Both the position numbers and the translations under genes were made by a program. Under the pieces are notes generated by a model. That model had not been told where the DNA came from, ran no database searches, and saw nothing but the letters and a program-made list of their open reading frames with translations. From Bacteroidota bacterium (GTDB taxonomy: Bacteria > Bacteroidota > Bacteroidia > Flavobacteriales > Flavobacteriaceae): DNA of 64,000 nt. The DNA lies in contig JAEYTL010000040.1 of the NCBI GenBank assembly GCA_023434025.1, forward strand, positions 10,954 through 74,953, written 5' to 3'. Positions 17,809 through 25,790 of this stretch are shown piece by piece (the first letter of the stretch is position 1; each line of letters starts with the position of its first letter).

Positions 17809-19020
17809 TTATTTATTTTTTAATGTTTGTAAAATTCGCTCTTCATTTTCTGAAAGCGGAAGCGTATTACTGGTTTCCCAAAAGTTTTCGGAATAATTCA
17901 TCCCGTTATGATACAGACTTCGTTCTCTGAAATAACTTTCCTTTCCGGGAAGGGCTGTTACGTTGTCATTAAAATCAGTTACAACCAGATCACTGATGCA
18001 CATCATACGGTCGTCCATCTGTTTGCCGAATTTGATATGCAAGTCGATAATTGATTTTTTATAAGCAGGAATGTACTTTTCATTTACATATTTATATGCC
18101 TGTTTAATCTGAATGTCGTGAAGAGCAAACTTGAACAGCAATACGTTTCTCATTTTTACATATTGTTTATGCTTGTCTGACATTTTTAAATCAATGTCCA
18201 ATACAATTCTTTGAACCGGATCATAGGTTATTTTTCCTTCAAGAAGAGCTTCTTTAACGCTGGATTTTGGCATAACATGAATAATTTCAACCGTTTTTCC
18301 TTCATGATCCTTTTTGGACCGCAATTCAAAATCATATTTTTCAGAAGACTTTTTGTTTGAAATGCCTTCTACTATCTCGTAGCTGAAGAAGCTGTTGGCC
18401 GCTTTCTGAATATCAAAAAAAGAATCCAGCTCAGAGAGGTCAAGTTTCCCTTTTTGTTCAATTTCTCCTTTTTCAGCCAGTTGAAAAGCACGGCTTTGAT
18501 CAACGATCAGATTAGCTTCAATCTTTGTTTTTCGTTTCGGTTGAAGATAAAAATCAATCAAACCGTCGGCAAATTTGGAGTAAGTTCCGTTGATTTTCAC
18601 AAATTCACGATAGTAGGTTTCCAGTTTGATGTTTTTGTCAAGCTGTTGTTTTGAATGGTCAAGAATACCCGCTAAAATCTGATTAATGGGTTTGTTGGTT
18701 ACAATAACTTCCTCCAACGCCATTTCATCGGCTTCCAAATAAATAGTAAGGGGCTCAGACTTTATATGGTTGACCGAAAAAGTTTGCGTTTTATAACCGA
18801 TATGGCTGACTTCAATATGTTCAGCATCTTTTGGGATATAAAATTTAAACGCTCCCTCTTCGTTTGAAATCACACCCTGGGTTGAATTCTGTACAATAAT
18901 ATTGACAAACGGGATTGTTTCCTCCGATACTTTGTCAACAATTTTTCCTTCGAAAACAAGTGACTGAGCATTTGCAGATAATATAATGAAACTGAAAAGA
19001 AATAAATAGATTTTTTGCAT
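17809..19020 (-). CDS. Exported protein with carboxypeptidase-regulatory-like domain
   Basis: A 403-residue exported protein. Signal peptide about 1-18 (SANAQ). Residues about 20-105 form a carboxypeptidase-D-regulatory-like beta-sandwich (VFEGKIVDKVSEETIPFVNI, GAFKFYIP), as found at the N-terminus of TonB-dependent receptors, but there is no receptor barrel; the remaining 300 residues are an uncharacterised beta-rich domain (LEGKITYDPVQRIVLDIDLK). Probably periplasmic or outer-membrane associated. It lies between two DUF4252 genes and just after an internal terminator, so its level may be lower than, or set apart from, the upstream genes. Confidence 0.75.
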   Translation of the reverse strand: MQKIYLFLFSFIILSANAQSLVFEGKIVDKVSEETIPFVNIIVQNSTQGVISNEEGAFKFYIPKDAEHIEVSHIGYKTQTFSVNHIKSEPLTIYLEADEMALEEVIVTNKPINQILAGILDHSKQQLDKNIKLETYYREFVKINGTYSKFADGLIDFYLQPKRKTKIEANLIVDQSRAFQLAEKGEIEQKGKLDLSELDSFFDIQKAANSFFSYEIVEGISNKKSSEKYDFELRSKKDHEGKTVEIIHVMPKSSVKEALLEGKITYDPVQRIVLDIDLKMSDKHKQYVKMRNVLLFKFALHDIQIKQAYKYVNEKYIPAYKKSIIDLHIKFGKQMDDRMMCISDLVVTDFNDNVTALPGKESYFRERSLYHNGMNYSENFWETSNTLPLSENEERILQTLKNK

Positions 19021-19070
19021 AAGTTGAATAGTGTTCGTTTTTAGTGGCGGTCAAGGTAAGAATTTCCATA

Positions 19071-19110
19071 AAAAAAACTTTGCCAAAATTGGCTTTTGAC
19101 AAAGTTTTTT
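19071..19110 (-). terminator. Internal hairpin terminator within the sigma-factor operon
   Basis: Outer arms AAAAAAACTTTG and CAAAGTTTTTT enclose a nested palindrome CCAAAATTGG. On the minus strand it follows the DUF4252 gene ending at 19129 and ends in a long T-run, so it should terminate or attenuate transcription before the regulatory-domain gene. Confidence 0.7.
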
Positions 19111-19128
19111 CAAATTTTGTTTCCGAGG

Positions 19129-19662
19129 TTATTTTTTTCCTTTCGATGCTTTTTTCAGATCGTCTCCGCCGGGTAGATTCATCTGTTCCGTTAAGGCTGA
19201 AATTTCATCTAAGTTAAAGTTTCCGGTTAAGGAAAACAAAACGGTTTCGTTGTCTTTTGCGTTTCCTTCGATAAACATAAACAATTCTTTTACAATAGAG
19301 TCATTGGCACCGGATCGCATGTAGATTTTTACATTTTTACCGCCATCCGAAACCCGCATTAACTCATCCATTCCTGCTGTTTTCAGATACTTGTCTGTGG
19401 TAGAACGCATTTCTGCCGTTTGCTTTTGGCTGGACGTGATAAACACTTTCAGATTGTCCAGTTTTTTGAGTAGATTGACATATTGTTGTGTTTCCTTGTC
19501 ATTGGCTTTCACTTTACTCATCATTTCAAACATCTTTTTGTTTACAATGATGGTTTTTACATCTTCGGGACCGTCAAATTTGTCGAAAACAGATTGACCG
19601 AACATTATTTGAGAAATCAATAATGCTGCAAATACTAATAATGAGGTTATGATTCTGGACAT
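19129..19662 (-). CDS. DUF4252 exported protein
   Basis: A 177-residue protein with a signal peptide (MSRIITSLLVFAALLISQIMFGQ, cleaved about residue 23) and a DUF4252 domain. Unlike its neighbour at 17279-17806 it has no lipobox Cys, so it should be free in the periplasm. It starts 4 bases after the anti-sigma-like gene and is therefore part of the sigma operon; exported DUF4252 proteins are probable targets or sensors of that system, which is inference. Function unknown. Confidence 0.8.
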   Translation of the reverse strand: MSRIITSLLVFAALLISQIMFGQSVFDKFDGPEDVKTIIVNKKMFEMMSKVKANDKETQQYVNLLKKLDNLKVFITSSQKQTAEMRSTTDKYLKTAGMDELMRVSDGGKNVKIYMRSGANDSIVKELFMFIEGNAKDNETVLFSLTGNFNLDEISALTEQMNLPGGDDLKKASKGKK

Positions 19663-19666
19663 TTTT

Positions 19667-20125
19667 TTATTTTTTAAAGATTAAATTTTTTGAGTTTTCG
19701 TATTCATGAATATAATTAACACTTTCCATGCCAATGTTGACTTTTTCTGATAAAAGAGCCAATACTTTTTGCGTTTCTTCAAAGGCTTCTTCCGGTGTTT
19801 CAAAAGACCCTAATTCGGTATGGGCAACTTGGGGTGAGGGGGTTGGCTTGTAGTTTAAAAAGGTAAATGTGCCGATTAAAAAGACTACACTTGCGGCAAG
19901 GCTTATCCGGGCAACCGTCAATCGTTTTTTAGTTTTTAAGGATAGCGTTGGCTTAAATTCTTCTTCTTTTTCGGCAGTAAGATACACAAAAAGTGGTTTG
20001 TAATGCTCTAAATGTGCGGCAACCTGTTCGGTTGAAAAGTACTGTTTCAACTGAATTTCTTCTGCGGTAGTCGTTTCTCCTTCGAAGTATTTTTCGAGTA
20101 ATTGTTCAATGTTAGCTAATTCCAT
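19667..20125 (-). CDS. Putative anti-sigma factor (single-pass membrane protein)
   Basis: A 152-residue protein whose start overlaps the sigma-factor gene by 14 bases, implying translational coupling. The N-terminal 65 residues are acidic and helical (LLEKYFEGETTTAEEIQLKQYF, the FEGxxTxxEE start typical of Bacteroidota anti-sigma partners), followed by one transmembrane helix (about 72-90) and a short periplasmic tail. It lacks the FecR sensor domain and the Zn-anti-sigma HxxxCxxC motif. Position and topology, not a family match, support the call. Confidence 0.65.
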   Translation of the reverse strand: MELANIEQLLEKYFEGETTTAEEIQLKQYFSTEQVAAHLEHYKPLFVYLTAEKEEEFKPTLSLKTKKRLTVARISLAASVVFLIGTFTFLNYKPTPSPQVAHTELGSFETPEEAFEETQKVLALLSEKVNIGMESVNYIHEYENSKNLIFKK

Positions 20126-20621
20126 ACTGATGGGTTTTAGTCATTTTTTCTTTAATTGTTTTTCGTGCCCGGGACAGGCTAACCCTGACCGCTGTTTCAT
20201 TCATATCGAGTATTCTGGCAATTTCTTCAAATTCATATTGTTCAATATCCCGCATCTGAATAATCAGTTTTTGTTGTTCAGGCAGTTCATTAATCATTCT
20301 TTCAACCCAGTTCCAACTGTCCCGATCCTCCACCTTTTTGTCTAAAGAAGCCTCTTTCGAAGTAAAATTGTTGTGCACAATCTTCAGATTGGATGCTCTT
20401 TTTGACTTTAACTGATCCAAACAGTAATTTTTGGTCATTGTCATGGCAAAAGCCTCTACACTCGAATAATTTTCTAAACCGTTTTTCTTGTCCCACAACT
20501 TCACCAGAATATCCTGTGTAGCGTCCTGAGCTTCTTCGTTACTCACCAGCAAACGCTTAGCAAGTCTGAAAACCTTGTCTTTAAAAGGAGCTATCAGTGT
20601 TATAAACTCATTCTGGTTCAT
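20112..20621 (-). CDS. ECF RNA polymerase sigma factor
   Basis: A 169-residue sigma-70 family protein with only regions 2 (about 20-85, with the AQDATQDILVKLW core-binding and promoter-melting segment) and 4 (about 112-165, with MNETAVRVSLSRARKTIKEKM as the -35-binding helix-turn-helix). This is the ECF layout. It heads a cluster with an anti-sigma-like membrane protein and DUF4252 proteins. The region upstream contains GTAAC and CGTC boxes (see 20654-20678) that suit positive autoregulation. The signal it responds to is unknown. Confidence 0.92.
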   Translation of the reverse strand: MNQNEFITLIAPFKDKVFRLAKRLLVSNEEAQDATQDILVKLWDKKNGLENYSSVEAFAMTMTKNYCLDQLKSKRASNLKIVHNNFTSKEASLDKKVEDRDSWNWVERMINELPEQQKLIIQMRDIEQYEFEEIARILDMNETAVRVSLSRARKTIKEKMTKTHQYGIS

Positions 20622-20653
20622 CAGTCAGGTTTAAAATACGGTTATAATGTCAA

Positions 20654-20678
20654 GACGAATAACAATCTTTTTTGTTAC
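20654..20678 (-). promoter_or_regulatory. Possible ECF-type autoregulated promoter
   Basis: On the minus strand GTAAC (20674-20678) is followed by 16 bases and CGTC (20654-20657), the two-box pattern of ECF sigma promoters, 33 bases before the sigma gene start. No TAnnTTTG box is visible there. The region also serves the divergent peptidase gene. Confidence 0.4.
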
Positions 20679-20736
20679 AAAGAAATTGAAAATAAAACGA
20701 AAGTTATTAAATTTACGTTCTTAAAAAGAAAATGCT

Positions 20737-22188
20737 ATGAAATTAGTTGTAAAATCAGCTTTATGGATGATGTTTTCACTTTTGATCTTTCAATCGTGCG
20801 AAGATATTGACGATAAGCCCGTTCCATCAGAACTGGAAGTAAAAGATTTTATCTGGAAAGGGTTAAACCTCTATTACCTCTGGCAGGCAGATCAGCCCAA
20901 ATTAGCAGACGATTTATTTGCGACCCAACGGGATTTGAACACTTTTCTGGAAGGGTACGAAACACCGGAAGCCCTGTTTAGCGATCTGAAAGTTGCTCCT
21001 GCTATCGATCGTTTTAGTGTAATGTTCAGTGATTACAGAGTGTTGGAAAATGCCCTACAGGGAGGTTTCAGAACCAATGGGATTGAGTTCAGCCTTCGTT
21101 ATAAAGATAATACCCAGACTGATATTTTTGGTTATGTGCGTTATGTCCTGCCTAATACCAGTGCTTCAAATCAAGGAGTAGCAAGAGGGATGGTTTTTTA
21201 CGCAATCAATAATATCCAGCTGACAGCATCCAATGAATCGTTGTGGCGTGCTGCCTTTGGAGAAGATACATATACGTTGCAATTTGCAGATTATGACGGA
21301 GGAAACATTACGCCAAACGGTATTTCATTAAGTTTTGCCAAAGCACAATATAATGAAAATCCGGTCTATTTAACCAATGTAGTTGAACTGGATGACAAGC
21401 GAATCGGGTATATCATGTATAACGGATTTTATTCCAGTTACGAAACGCAGTTGAATCAGGCTTTTGCCCAGCTTAAAGCAGCGGATGTTACCCATCTGGT
21501 ACTTGATTTACGCTATAATTCAGGGGGATCGGTTGATACGGCTACCCGGTTGGCCAGCATGATAACCGGGCAGTTTAACGGTCAGGTTTTTGCCAAACAG
21601 GTGTGGAACCAGAAAGTAATGAATTATTTAAACCAGACAAATCCGGAACAATTGTTGAACAGGTTTACCAACCAACTGGCAAACGGGAACACAATCAATA
21701 GTTTAGGATTGCAAAAAGTGTATGTGTTAACCACCGGTATCACAGCGTCTGCCAGTGAGTTGATTATTAATGGTTTAAAACCTTATGTCAGCGTTGTTCA
21801 GATCGGAACAACCACAACCGGTAAGAATGACGGTTCTATTACATTATATGATTCGCCCACTTTCGGCTCTCAAAACAGAAACCCGAATCATCGTTATGCA
21901 ATGCAGCCTTTAGTGCTTAAAATAGCAGATAAAAACGGTAACGGAGAATACCAGAACGGTCTGAATCCAACTATTGAACAAGCTGAAAATATTGCAGATC
22001 TCGGTGTTTTAGGCAATCAGAATGAGCCGTTCTTCAATACGGCAATCAATGATATTTTAGCCAATGGACGGGTAAGTAACCGTTTTACAGAACCGAACAG
22101 CTTGCAGGTAGATAACAGTAAATCAATGCGTAAACTGGGTAATGAAATGTATCTGGAAAAAGTGCCGGAAGGCATTTTTCAACATTAA
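20737..22188 (+). CDS. S41-family peptidase, lipoprotein
   Basis: A 483-residue tail-specific-protease-like lipoprotein. Lipobox IFQSC with Cys21, followed by Glu-Asp-Ile-Asp-Asp, an acidic run that fits surface display in Flavobacteria. A short helical domain (about 30-90), a PDZ-like region (about 110-215) and the S41 catalytic domain (about 220-420) follow. The catalytic Ser338 (TASASE) and Lys363 (TTGK) are 25 residues apart, exactly the spacing of the E. coli Prc/CtpA dyad. Expected to cleave exposed C-termini of cell-envelope or external proteins. Divergent from the sigma operon; ends at a strong terminator. Confidence 0.88.
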   Translation: MKLVVKSALWMMFSLLIFQSCEDIDDKPVPSELEVKDFIWKGLNLYYLWQADQPKLADDLFATQRDLNTFLEGYETPEALFSDLKVAPAIDRFSVMFSDYRVLENALQGGFRTNGIEFSLRYKDNTQTDIFGYVRYVLPNTSASNQGVARGMVFYAINNIQLTASNESLWRAAFGEDTYTLQFADYDGGNITPNGISLSFAKAQYNENPVYLTNVVELDDKRIGYIMYNGFYSSYETQLNQAFAQLKAADVTHLVLDLRYNSGGSVDTATRLASMITGQFNGQVFAKQVWNQKVMNYLNQTNPEQLLNRFTNQLANGNTINSLGLQKVYVLTTGITASASELIINGLKPYVSVVQIGTTTTGKNDGSITLYDSPTFGSQNRNPNHRYAMQPLVLKIADKNGNGEYQNGLNPTIEQAENIADLGVLGNQNEPFFNTAINDILANGRVSNRFTEPNSLQVDNSKSMRKLGNEMYLEKVPEGIFQH

Positions 22189-22206
22189 CCCGCAAAAATC
22201 AATCAT

Positions 22207-22247
22207 AAAAAAAGAGAATGTTTATTTTGGTAAACATTCTCTTTTTT
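22207..22247. terminator. Strong bidirectional terminator
   Basis: A 17-18 base-pair stem (AAAAAAGAGAATGTTTA and complement) around TTTTGG, with T-runs on both strands; shared by the converging S41 peptidase gene and the BtuG-like gene. Confidence 0.9.
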
Positions 22248-22263
22248 ATTCCTGCTATAAACG

Positions 22264-23337
22264 TTAATCGTTAAAGTAAAACCCTGCCGGAATTACTCCT
22301 ACCGTTTCCTGCTGTAATAAAGTTCCGGACAACGAGTAAACGTAAACCTTACCGTTTGAATTGTAATCAACAGCATCACCAACATAAATCTTATTGTCTT
22401 CTACGGCAAAACTGTAAACCCCATAAACACCCTGGGCTGTTGTGCTGAAAATTGGAGCAGAAGGTAAGCTTGTAGCAGTTAAAGAAGCTTTGTAAACAGC
22501 AGCGTCGATTGTGTAATAAAATTGACCGTCTTCCTCAACTAAATTAGAAGGATGTTCGGATCCGCCAAATTCAAAAGTGCTGATAACCGTATTGTTGGCT
22601 AAATTGATTTTGGTCAGTTTTCCAATGGTTTCATCATTTGTCCAGGCCGGTTTTCCGCCGGATAAAACATACAACGTATTATTCTCAATAAATAAAGAGT
22701 TAGGAGCATCACCCACCGGAATCGAAGCGATAACCGTATTAGTAGCAGAACTGATTACAGAAACGGTTTGTCCGAAACCATGTCCTCCCTGATGAGCCAC
22801 ATACAGATTGCCGTTTTCTTCTGTAATTCGTTCCGGACCTTCCACTACCGGAATGGTTGATGAAACACTATAGGTAGAAAGATTTAAAACAGCTACATAA
22901 TCATCTTCTTCATCGCCGGCATCTCCCCAATTGGTTACATATCCTTTTCCGTTAGCAAAAGCAATGTATCTCGGGTTGTCCAGTCCGGAAGAAACCGTGG
23001 TAATGTGTTCCAGTGTATACCGGTTAATAACTTGAATGGTGTTTGACAGGTTCATCACGACAAATGCTTTGTCCTGATAAAAACCAATATCCTGTCCGGT
23101 ATCGCCCAGTTCGATGGTCGGATTAACCGTTGAAAAGGCATTGCTTTGAAAACGTTCGAAATCATTAGACCAATAGGAAACAGAACTGTTCCCGGATCCA
23201 AAGTTTCCTTGGTTCAAAATCAACACACCGTGATCATAATCGCCCAGTGGTAAATCAACAAAGTCGTCGTCATCGCTGCAGGAAGTAAACAACCATACAC
23301 TGGCTAAGGCTAAAAGAGAAAGCTTTTTGAAGTTCAT
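22264..23337 (-). CDS. BtuG-like beta-propeller surface lipoprotein (cobalamin uptake)
   Basis: A 357-residue lipoprotein. Lipid Cys20 is followed by SDDDD, the acidic pattern associated with lipoprotein export to the cell surface in Flavobacterium and Capnocytophaga. The mature protein is made of YncE/DUF5074-type beta-propeller blades (repeats such as VINRYTLEHITTVSSG, VISSATNTVIASIPVGDAP, INLANNTVISTFEFGG). In Bacteroides, surface propellers of this type (BtuG) bind vitamin B12 and cap BtuB. Here the gene begins 5 bases after the BtuB-like receptor gene and under the same cobalamin riboswitch, so the same role is inferred. Its alternative name, YncE-family protein, carries no function. Confidence 0.75.
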   Translation of the reverse strand: MNFKKLSLLALASVWLFTSCSDDDDFVDLPLGDYDHGVLILNQGNFGSGNSSVSYWSNDFERFQSNAFSTVNPTIELGDTGQDIGFYQDKAFVVMNLSNTIQVINRYTLEHITTVSSGLDNPRYIAFANGKGYVTNWGDAGDEEDDYVAVLNLSTYSVSSTIPVVEGPERITEENGNLYVAHQGGHGFGQTVSVISSATNTVIASIPVGDAPNSLFIENNTLYVLSGGKPAWTNDETIGKLTKINLANNTVISTFEFGGSEHPSNLVEEDGQFYYTIDAAVYKASLTATSLPSAPIFSTTAQGVYGVYSFAVEDNKIYVGDAVDYNSNGKVYVYSLSGTLLQQETVGVIPAGFYFND

Positions 23338-23342
23338 TTTTA

Positions 23343-25178
23343 TTATAAATTTAAAGTTAGATATACGTGGTAGTGTCTTCCTTGCATCGGACGGGAGGCA
23401 ACGTTTTGATAGTCAGTGTTTTCAAGGTTTAAAACTTGAAAGCCTATGGTATAGTTTTTTTTCTTTCCCATACCATAGTCCATTCCGAAATTAGAATACT
23501 GATAAGCATTCAAATGATAAAAATTATCAGAAGAAGTAAAAACTTCACCGTTAAACAGTGTTTGAAAATAAACGGTTATTTTTTCATAAGCGTAAGCCAA
23601 CGAACCGTTTGCTTTGTGAACCGGAACATAAATCAATTGTTTTTTCAAATCATCCCGTTCCGAAATAGTGTAAGCATACGAAGCACTCAAGGTAAAATGA
23701 TGATTGCCAAAAGTCAATTTATTTTCCAACAGCGTTTCTACACCATATGAGGTTACTTTGTCTGTGTTTTGAGGTTGCCAGAATCCGGAAGAATTCGGGA
23801 TCCATCGCAACATGTCACGAAGTTTGATGTAATAGCCGGTTACCGTAAGTGTTGTGTTTTTGTAGTTAAATTCCTGACCAATTTCTGCCTGCAAGGCATG
23901 CTCCGGTTTTAATGCCGGATTTCCGCTTCCTTGCCAGTACAAGTCATTATAAGTAGGAATGCGATAATTTTTAGAAGTATTAAATTTTATCGTATAAAAA
24001 TCATTCAGGCTAAACCGGGTTCCGGCCGAAAACAGAAGCGGACTTTCATAGCGATCTGAAATTTCATTCCGAACACCTAATTCATAAATCCATTTATCCG
24101 ATAATTGATGTTTCCAAACAAGGCTGCCGCTGCCAATGGTTCTCCTTTTAGATTGGATATCCGAACCTTCGCCTTGATTCCGGCTGAGATCAAAAACAGA
24201 ATTGAGTTCAATTTTTTCAGAAATTTTGACACTTATATCGTAACGTCCCAAAAGGGTATTTACCTTTCCGTAGGTAAAAAACGAATTGTCTTTGTTTTCA
24301 AAGTACTTGTATTCTTCTGTTAAATAAGCCAGCTTTAATTTAGCAGTAAACCTGTTCCTGAAATTTACCCATTCCAGCATGTTCCGGGTAGTAAAATCCT
24401 GGTACTTATTTTTAGATGATACAGTAATCGTGCCCGAAAAATGCCTTTCACTGTCATACCAATGGCTGTAAAACTTCAAAAAATTATTGTTGTTAATTTT
24501 ATAGCCGGCAGAAAAATGAAGGCTTTGATTATAAAATTCACCGTTTTCATTTTTTTTATTCCGGCCGATATATTCATAATCATTATCCGAACTGTTTCTC
24601 GTTATACCAAGCTGAAAAGCCCATTTTTCCCAACCGCCTTTCATATTATAATTCAGGCCAAGGGTGTTGAAACTGCCATATTTTGAACGAAATTGATGTT
24701 GGGTTTCAGTGTTAAACGCCAACAAATTGGTCAGATGAACACTGCCGCCAACTGCTCCGCTGCCATATAAAACGCTGCCACCACCGGAACGAATGCCAAT
24801 CGAGTTAAAATCAGTTGCATTAATCGTATTAAAATCAGTCTGACCATTGAGTTGCGAATTAATATTGATCCCGTTCCAGATTACCGCCGTTTGTTGAGCC
24901 GTTGTTCCGCGAAACGAAGGCGACGAAACCATTCCGGCACCATTTTCTTTAAAATAAATTGAAGAATGAAGAAGAAGTAAATTGGTGAATGAACCGTTGT
25001 TTTTCAATAAAATACTGTCATTCAAAAACACCACTTGTTGAGCATCAGAAAATTTACGCAATTGCGAGTCAGAAACCACCACTTCCTGCAAACGCACAAT
25101 CGAATCGTTCTGCCCCAAAACCAATTGAAACAGTAACAAAGCCATGCCGCAAAAGAGAAATTTCCAAGTCATAGTCAT
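23343..25178 (-). CDS. btuB: TonB-dependent outer-membrane receptor, BtuB-like (cobalamin)
   Basis: A 611-residue receptor: signal peptide about 1-22, a plug domain (about 30-140, with SFRGTTAQQTAVIWNGIN and YGSGAVGGSVHL), then a 22-strand-type barrel ending in a terminal aromatic-hydrophobic strand (HYHVYLTLNL). Cobalamin specificity is inferred from the riboswitch immediately upstream and from the BtuG-like and BtuFCD neighbours, not from ligand residues. The first of two close ATGs (25178 and 25172) is used. A hairpin five bases upstream could hide the ribosome site when the riboswitch is ligand-bound. Confidence 0.85.
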   Translation of the reverse strand: MTMTWKFLFCGMALLLFQLVLGQNDSIVRLQEVVVSDSQLRKFSDAQQVVFLNDSILLKNNGSFTNLLLLHSSIYFKENGAGMVSSPSFRGTTAQQTAVIWNGININSQLNGQTDFNTINATDFNSIGIRSGGGSVLYGSGAVGGSVHLTNLLAFNTETQHQFRSKYGSFNTLGLNYNMKGGWEKWAFQLGITRNSSDNDYEYIGRNKKNENGEFYNQSLHFSAGYKINNNNFLKFYSHWYDSERHFSGTITVSSKNKYQDFTTRNMLEWVNFRNRFTAKLKLAYLTEEYKYFENKDNSFFTYGKVNTLLGRYDISVKISEKIELNSVFDLSRNQGEGSDIQSKRRTIGSGSLVWKHQLSDKWIYELGVRNEISDRYESPLLFSAGTRFSLNDFYTIKFNTSKNYRIPTYNDLYWQGSGNPALKPEHALQAEIGQEFNYKNTTLTVTGYYIKLRDMLRWIPNSSGFWQPQNTDKVTSYGVETLLENKLTFGNHHFTLSASYAYTISERDDLKKQLIYVPVHKANGSLAYAYEKITVYFQTLFNGEVFTSSDNFYHLNAYQYSNFGMDYGMGKKKNYTIGFQVLNLENTDYQNVASRPMQGRHYHVYLTLNL

Positions 25179-25181
25179 CCA

Positions 25182-25203
25182 AAACCTTTCTTCCCGAAGG
25201 TTT
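25182..25203 (-). promoter_or_regulatory. Hairpin before the BtuB start, likely expression platform
   Basis: AAACCTTC and GAAAGGTTT (minus-strand reading) form a stem with one bulge, with loop GGGAA, just ahead of the btuB-like start codon. No T-run follows, so control of translation is more likely than of termination. Confidence 0.45.
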
Positions 25204-25211
25204 GATAATTG

Positions 25212-25540
25212 TTATACACCTGGCAGGTCTCCTGGCTTGCGTCTTGTTGTCGGCCTTCCCGTTTTGAGGTAGGAATTTAGAATTTAGAAATCAGAAGTTA
25301 GAAAAATTCTAAACTCTAAATTCTATTTTCTACCTTCATCACAGTGGCATGAAAGATAACAACAAGCTGAATAGCTCACAGTTGCGGGTACAGCTCAGGA
25401 TTTTGATTAACGATTTTTGATTTTTGATTTTTGATTTCAGAACAGTTCTAAAATCAACAATCGCCAATCTCCAATCAACAATCTTCACCTGATTCCCTTT
25501 TAATGCTCTGCCCAAAAAAGGCATTGCAACCAGAATGCGA
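25212..25540 (-). ncRNA. Cobalamin (AdoCbl-class) riboswitch
   Basis: Minus-strand leader of the btuB-like operon carrying, in order, the conserved AATCAGGTGAAG (25483-25494), GCTGTACCCGCAACTGTGA (25376-25394), the B12-box core GCCACTG (25342-25348) and GCCAGGAGACCTGCC (25222-25236). These are the hallmark core segments of the cobalamin riboswitch. Two peripheral arms are expanded: a long AT-rich hairpin at 25267-25334 and a second AT-rich insert at 25402-25482 built of AAAATCA/AATCAACAATC units. Expected effect: high cobalamin lowers receptor and lipoprotein synthesis. Confidence 0.93.
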
Positions 25541-25542
25541 GG

Positions 25543-25550
25543 CAAAAGTA
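25543..25550 (-). promoter_or_regulatory. -7 box of the riboswitch-btuB operon
   Basis: TACTTTTG fits TAnnTTTG; a TTG lies about 16 bases further upstream. Transcription would begin near 25537, at the start of the riboswitch. Confidence 0.6.
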
Positions 25551-25585
25551 AGTAAATTTTAATAAACAATTCCTAATTTTCAGAA

Positions 25586-25730
25586 GCATTTCCAGCCATT
25601 CACGGCAACTCCTCGGCCTAAACGCTGTTTTTCTAAGGTTTTTTGGTGGCTTCCGTTGGTCGCCCCCAAAAGCCAAGAAAAATTAGCTTTTAGTCCTGCG
25701 GGGTTTCTGTTGCTGTCTGGGCTAGGGGAT
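25586..25730. repeat. Long intergenic repeat, family B copy 1
   Basis: A GC-richer segment starting GCATTTCCAGCC and ending GGGCTAGGGGA, with CCAAGAAAAA near its right third. The same start, middle and end pattern (GCTATTTCCCGC ... CCAAGAAAAA ... CGGGGCTGGGG) occurs at 63765-63920. It stands between the riboswitch promoter and btuF and has no convincing reading frame. Confidence 0.5.
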
Positions 25731-25770
25731 AGTGCCTCAAAAACATTCAGAAAAATTTAAAACAATAGCT

Positions 25771-25778
25771 ACCTTTGC
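25771..25778 (+). promoter_or_regulatory. -7 box of the btuF-like gene
   Basis: TACCTTTG, an exact TAnnTTTG match, 12 bases before the btuF start codon, giving a very short leader with no riboswitch. No clear TTG -33 element is visible. Confidence 0.5.
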
Positions 25779-25790
25779 AAAAAGCATTCA

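Noticed and set aside
25339..25569. A 76-codon minus-strand reading frame before btuB
   Set aside because: It overlaps the conserved core of the cobalamin riboswitch and its promoter; the RNA conservation explains the sequence.
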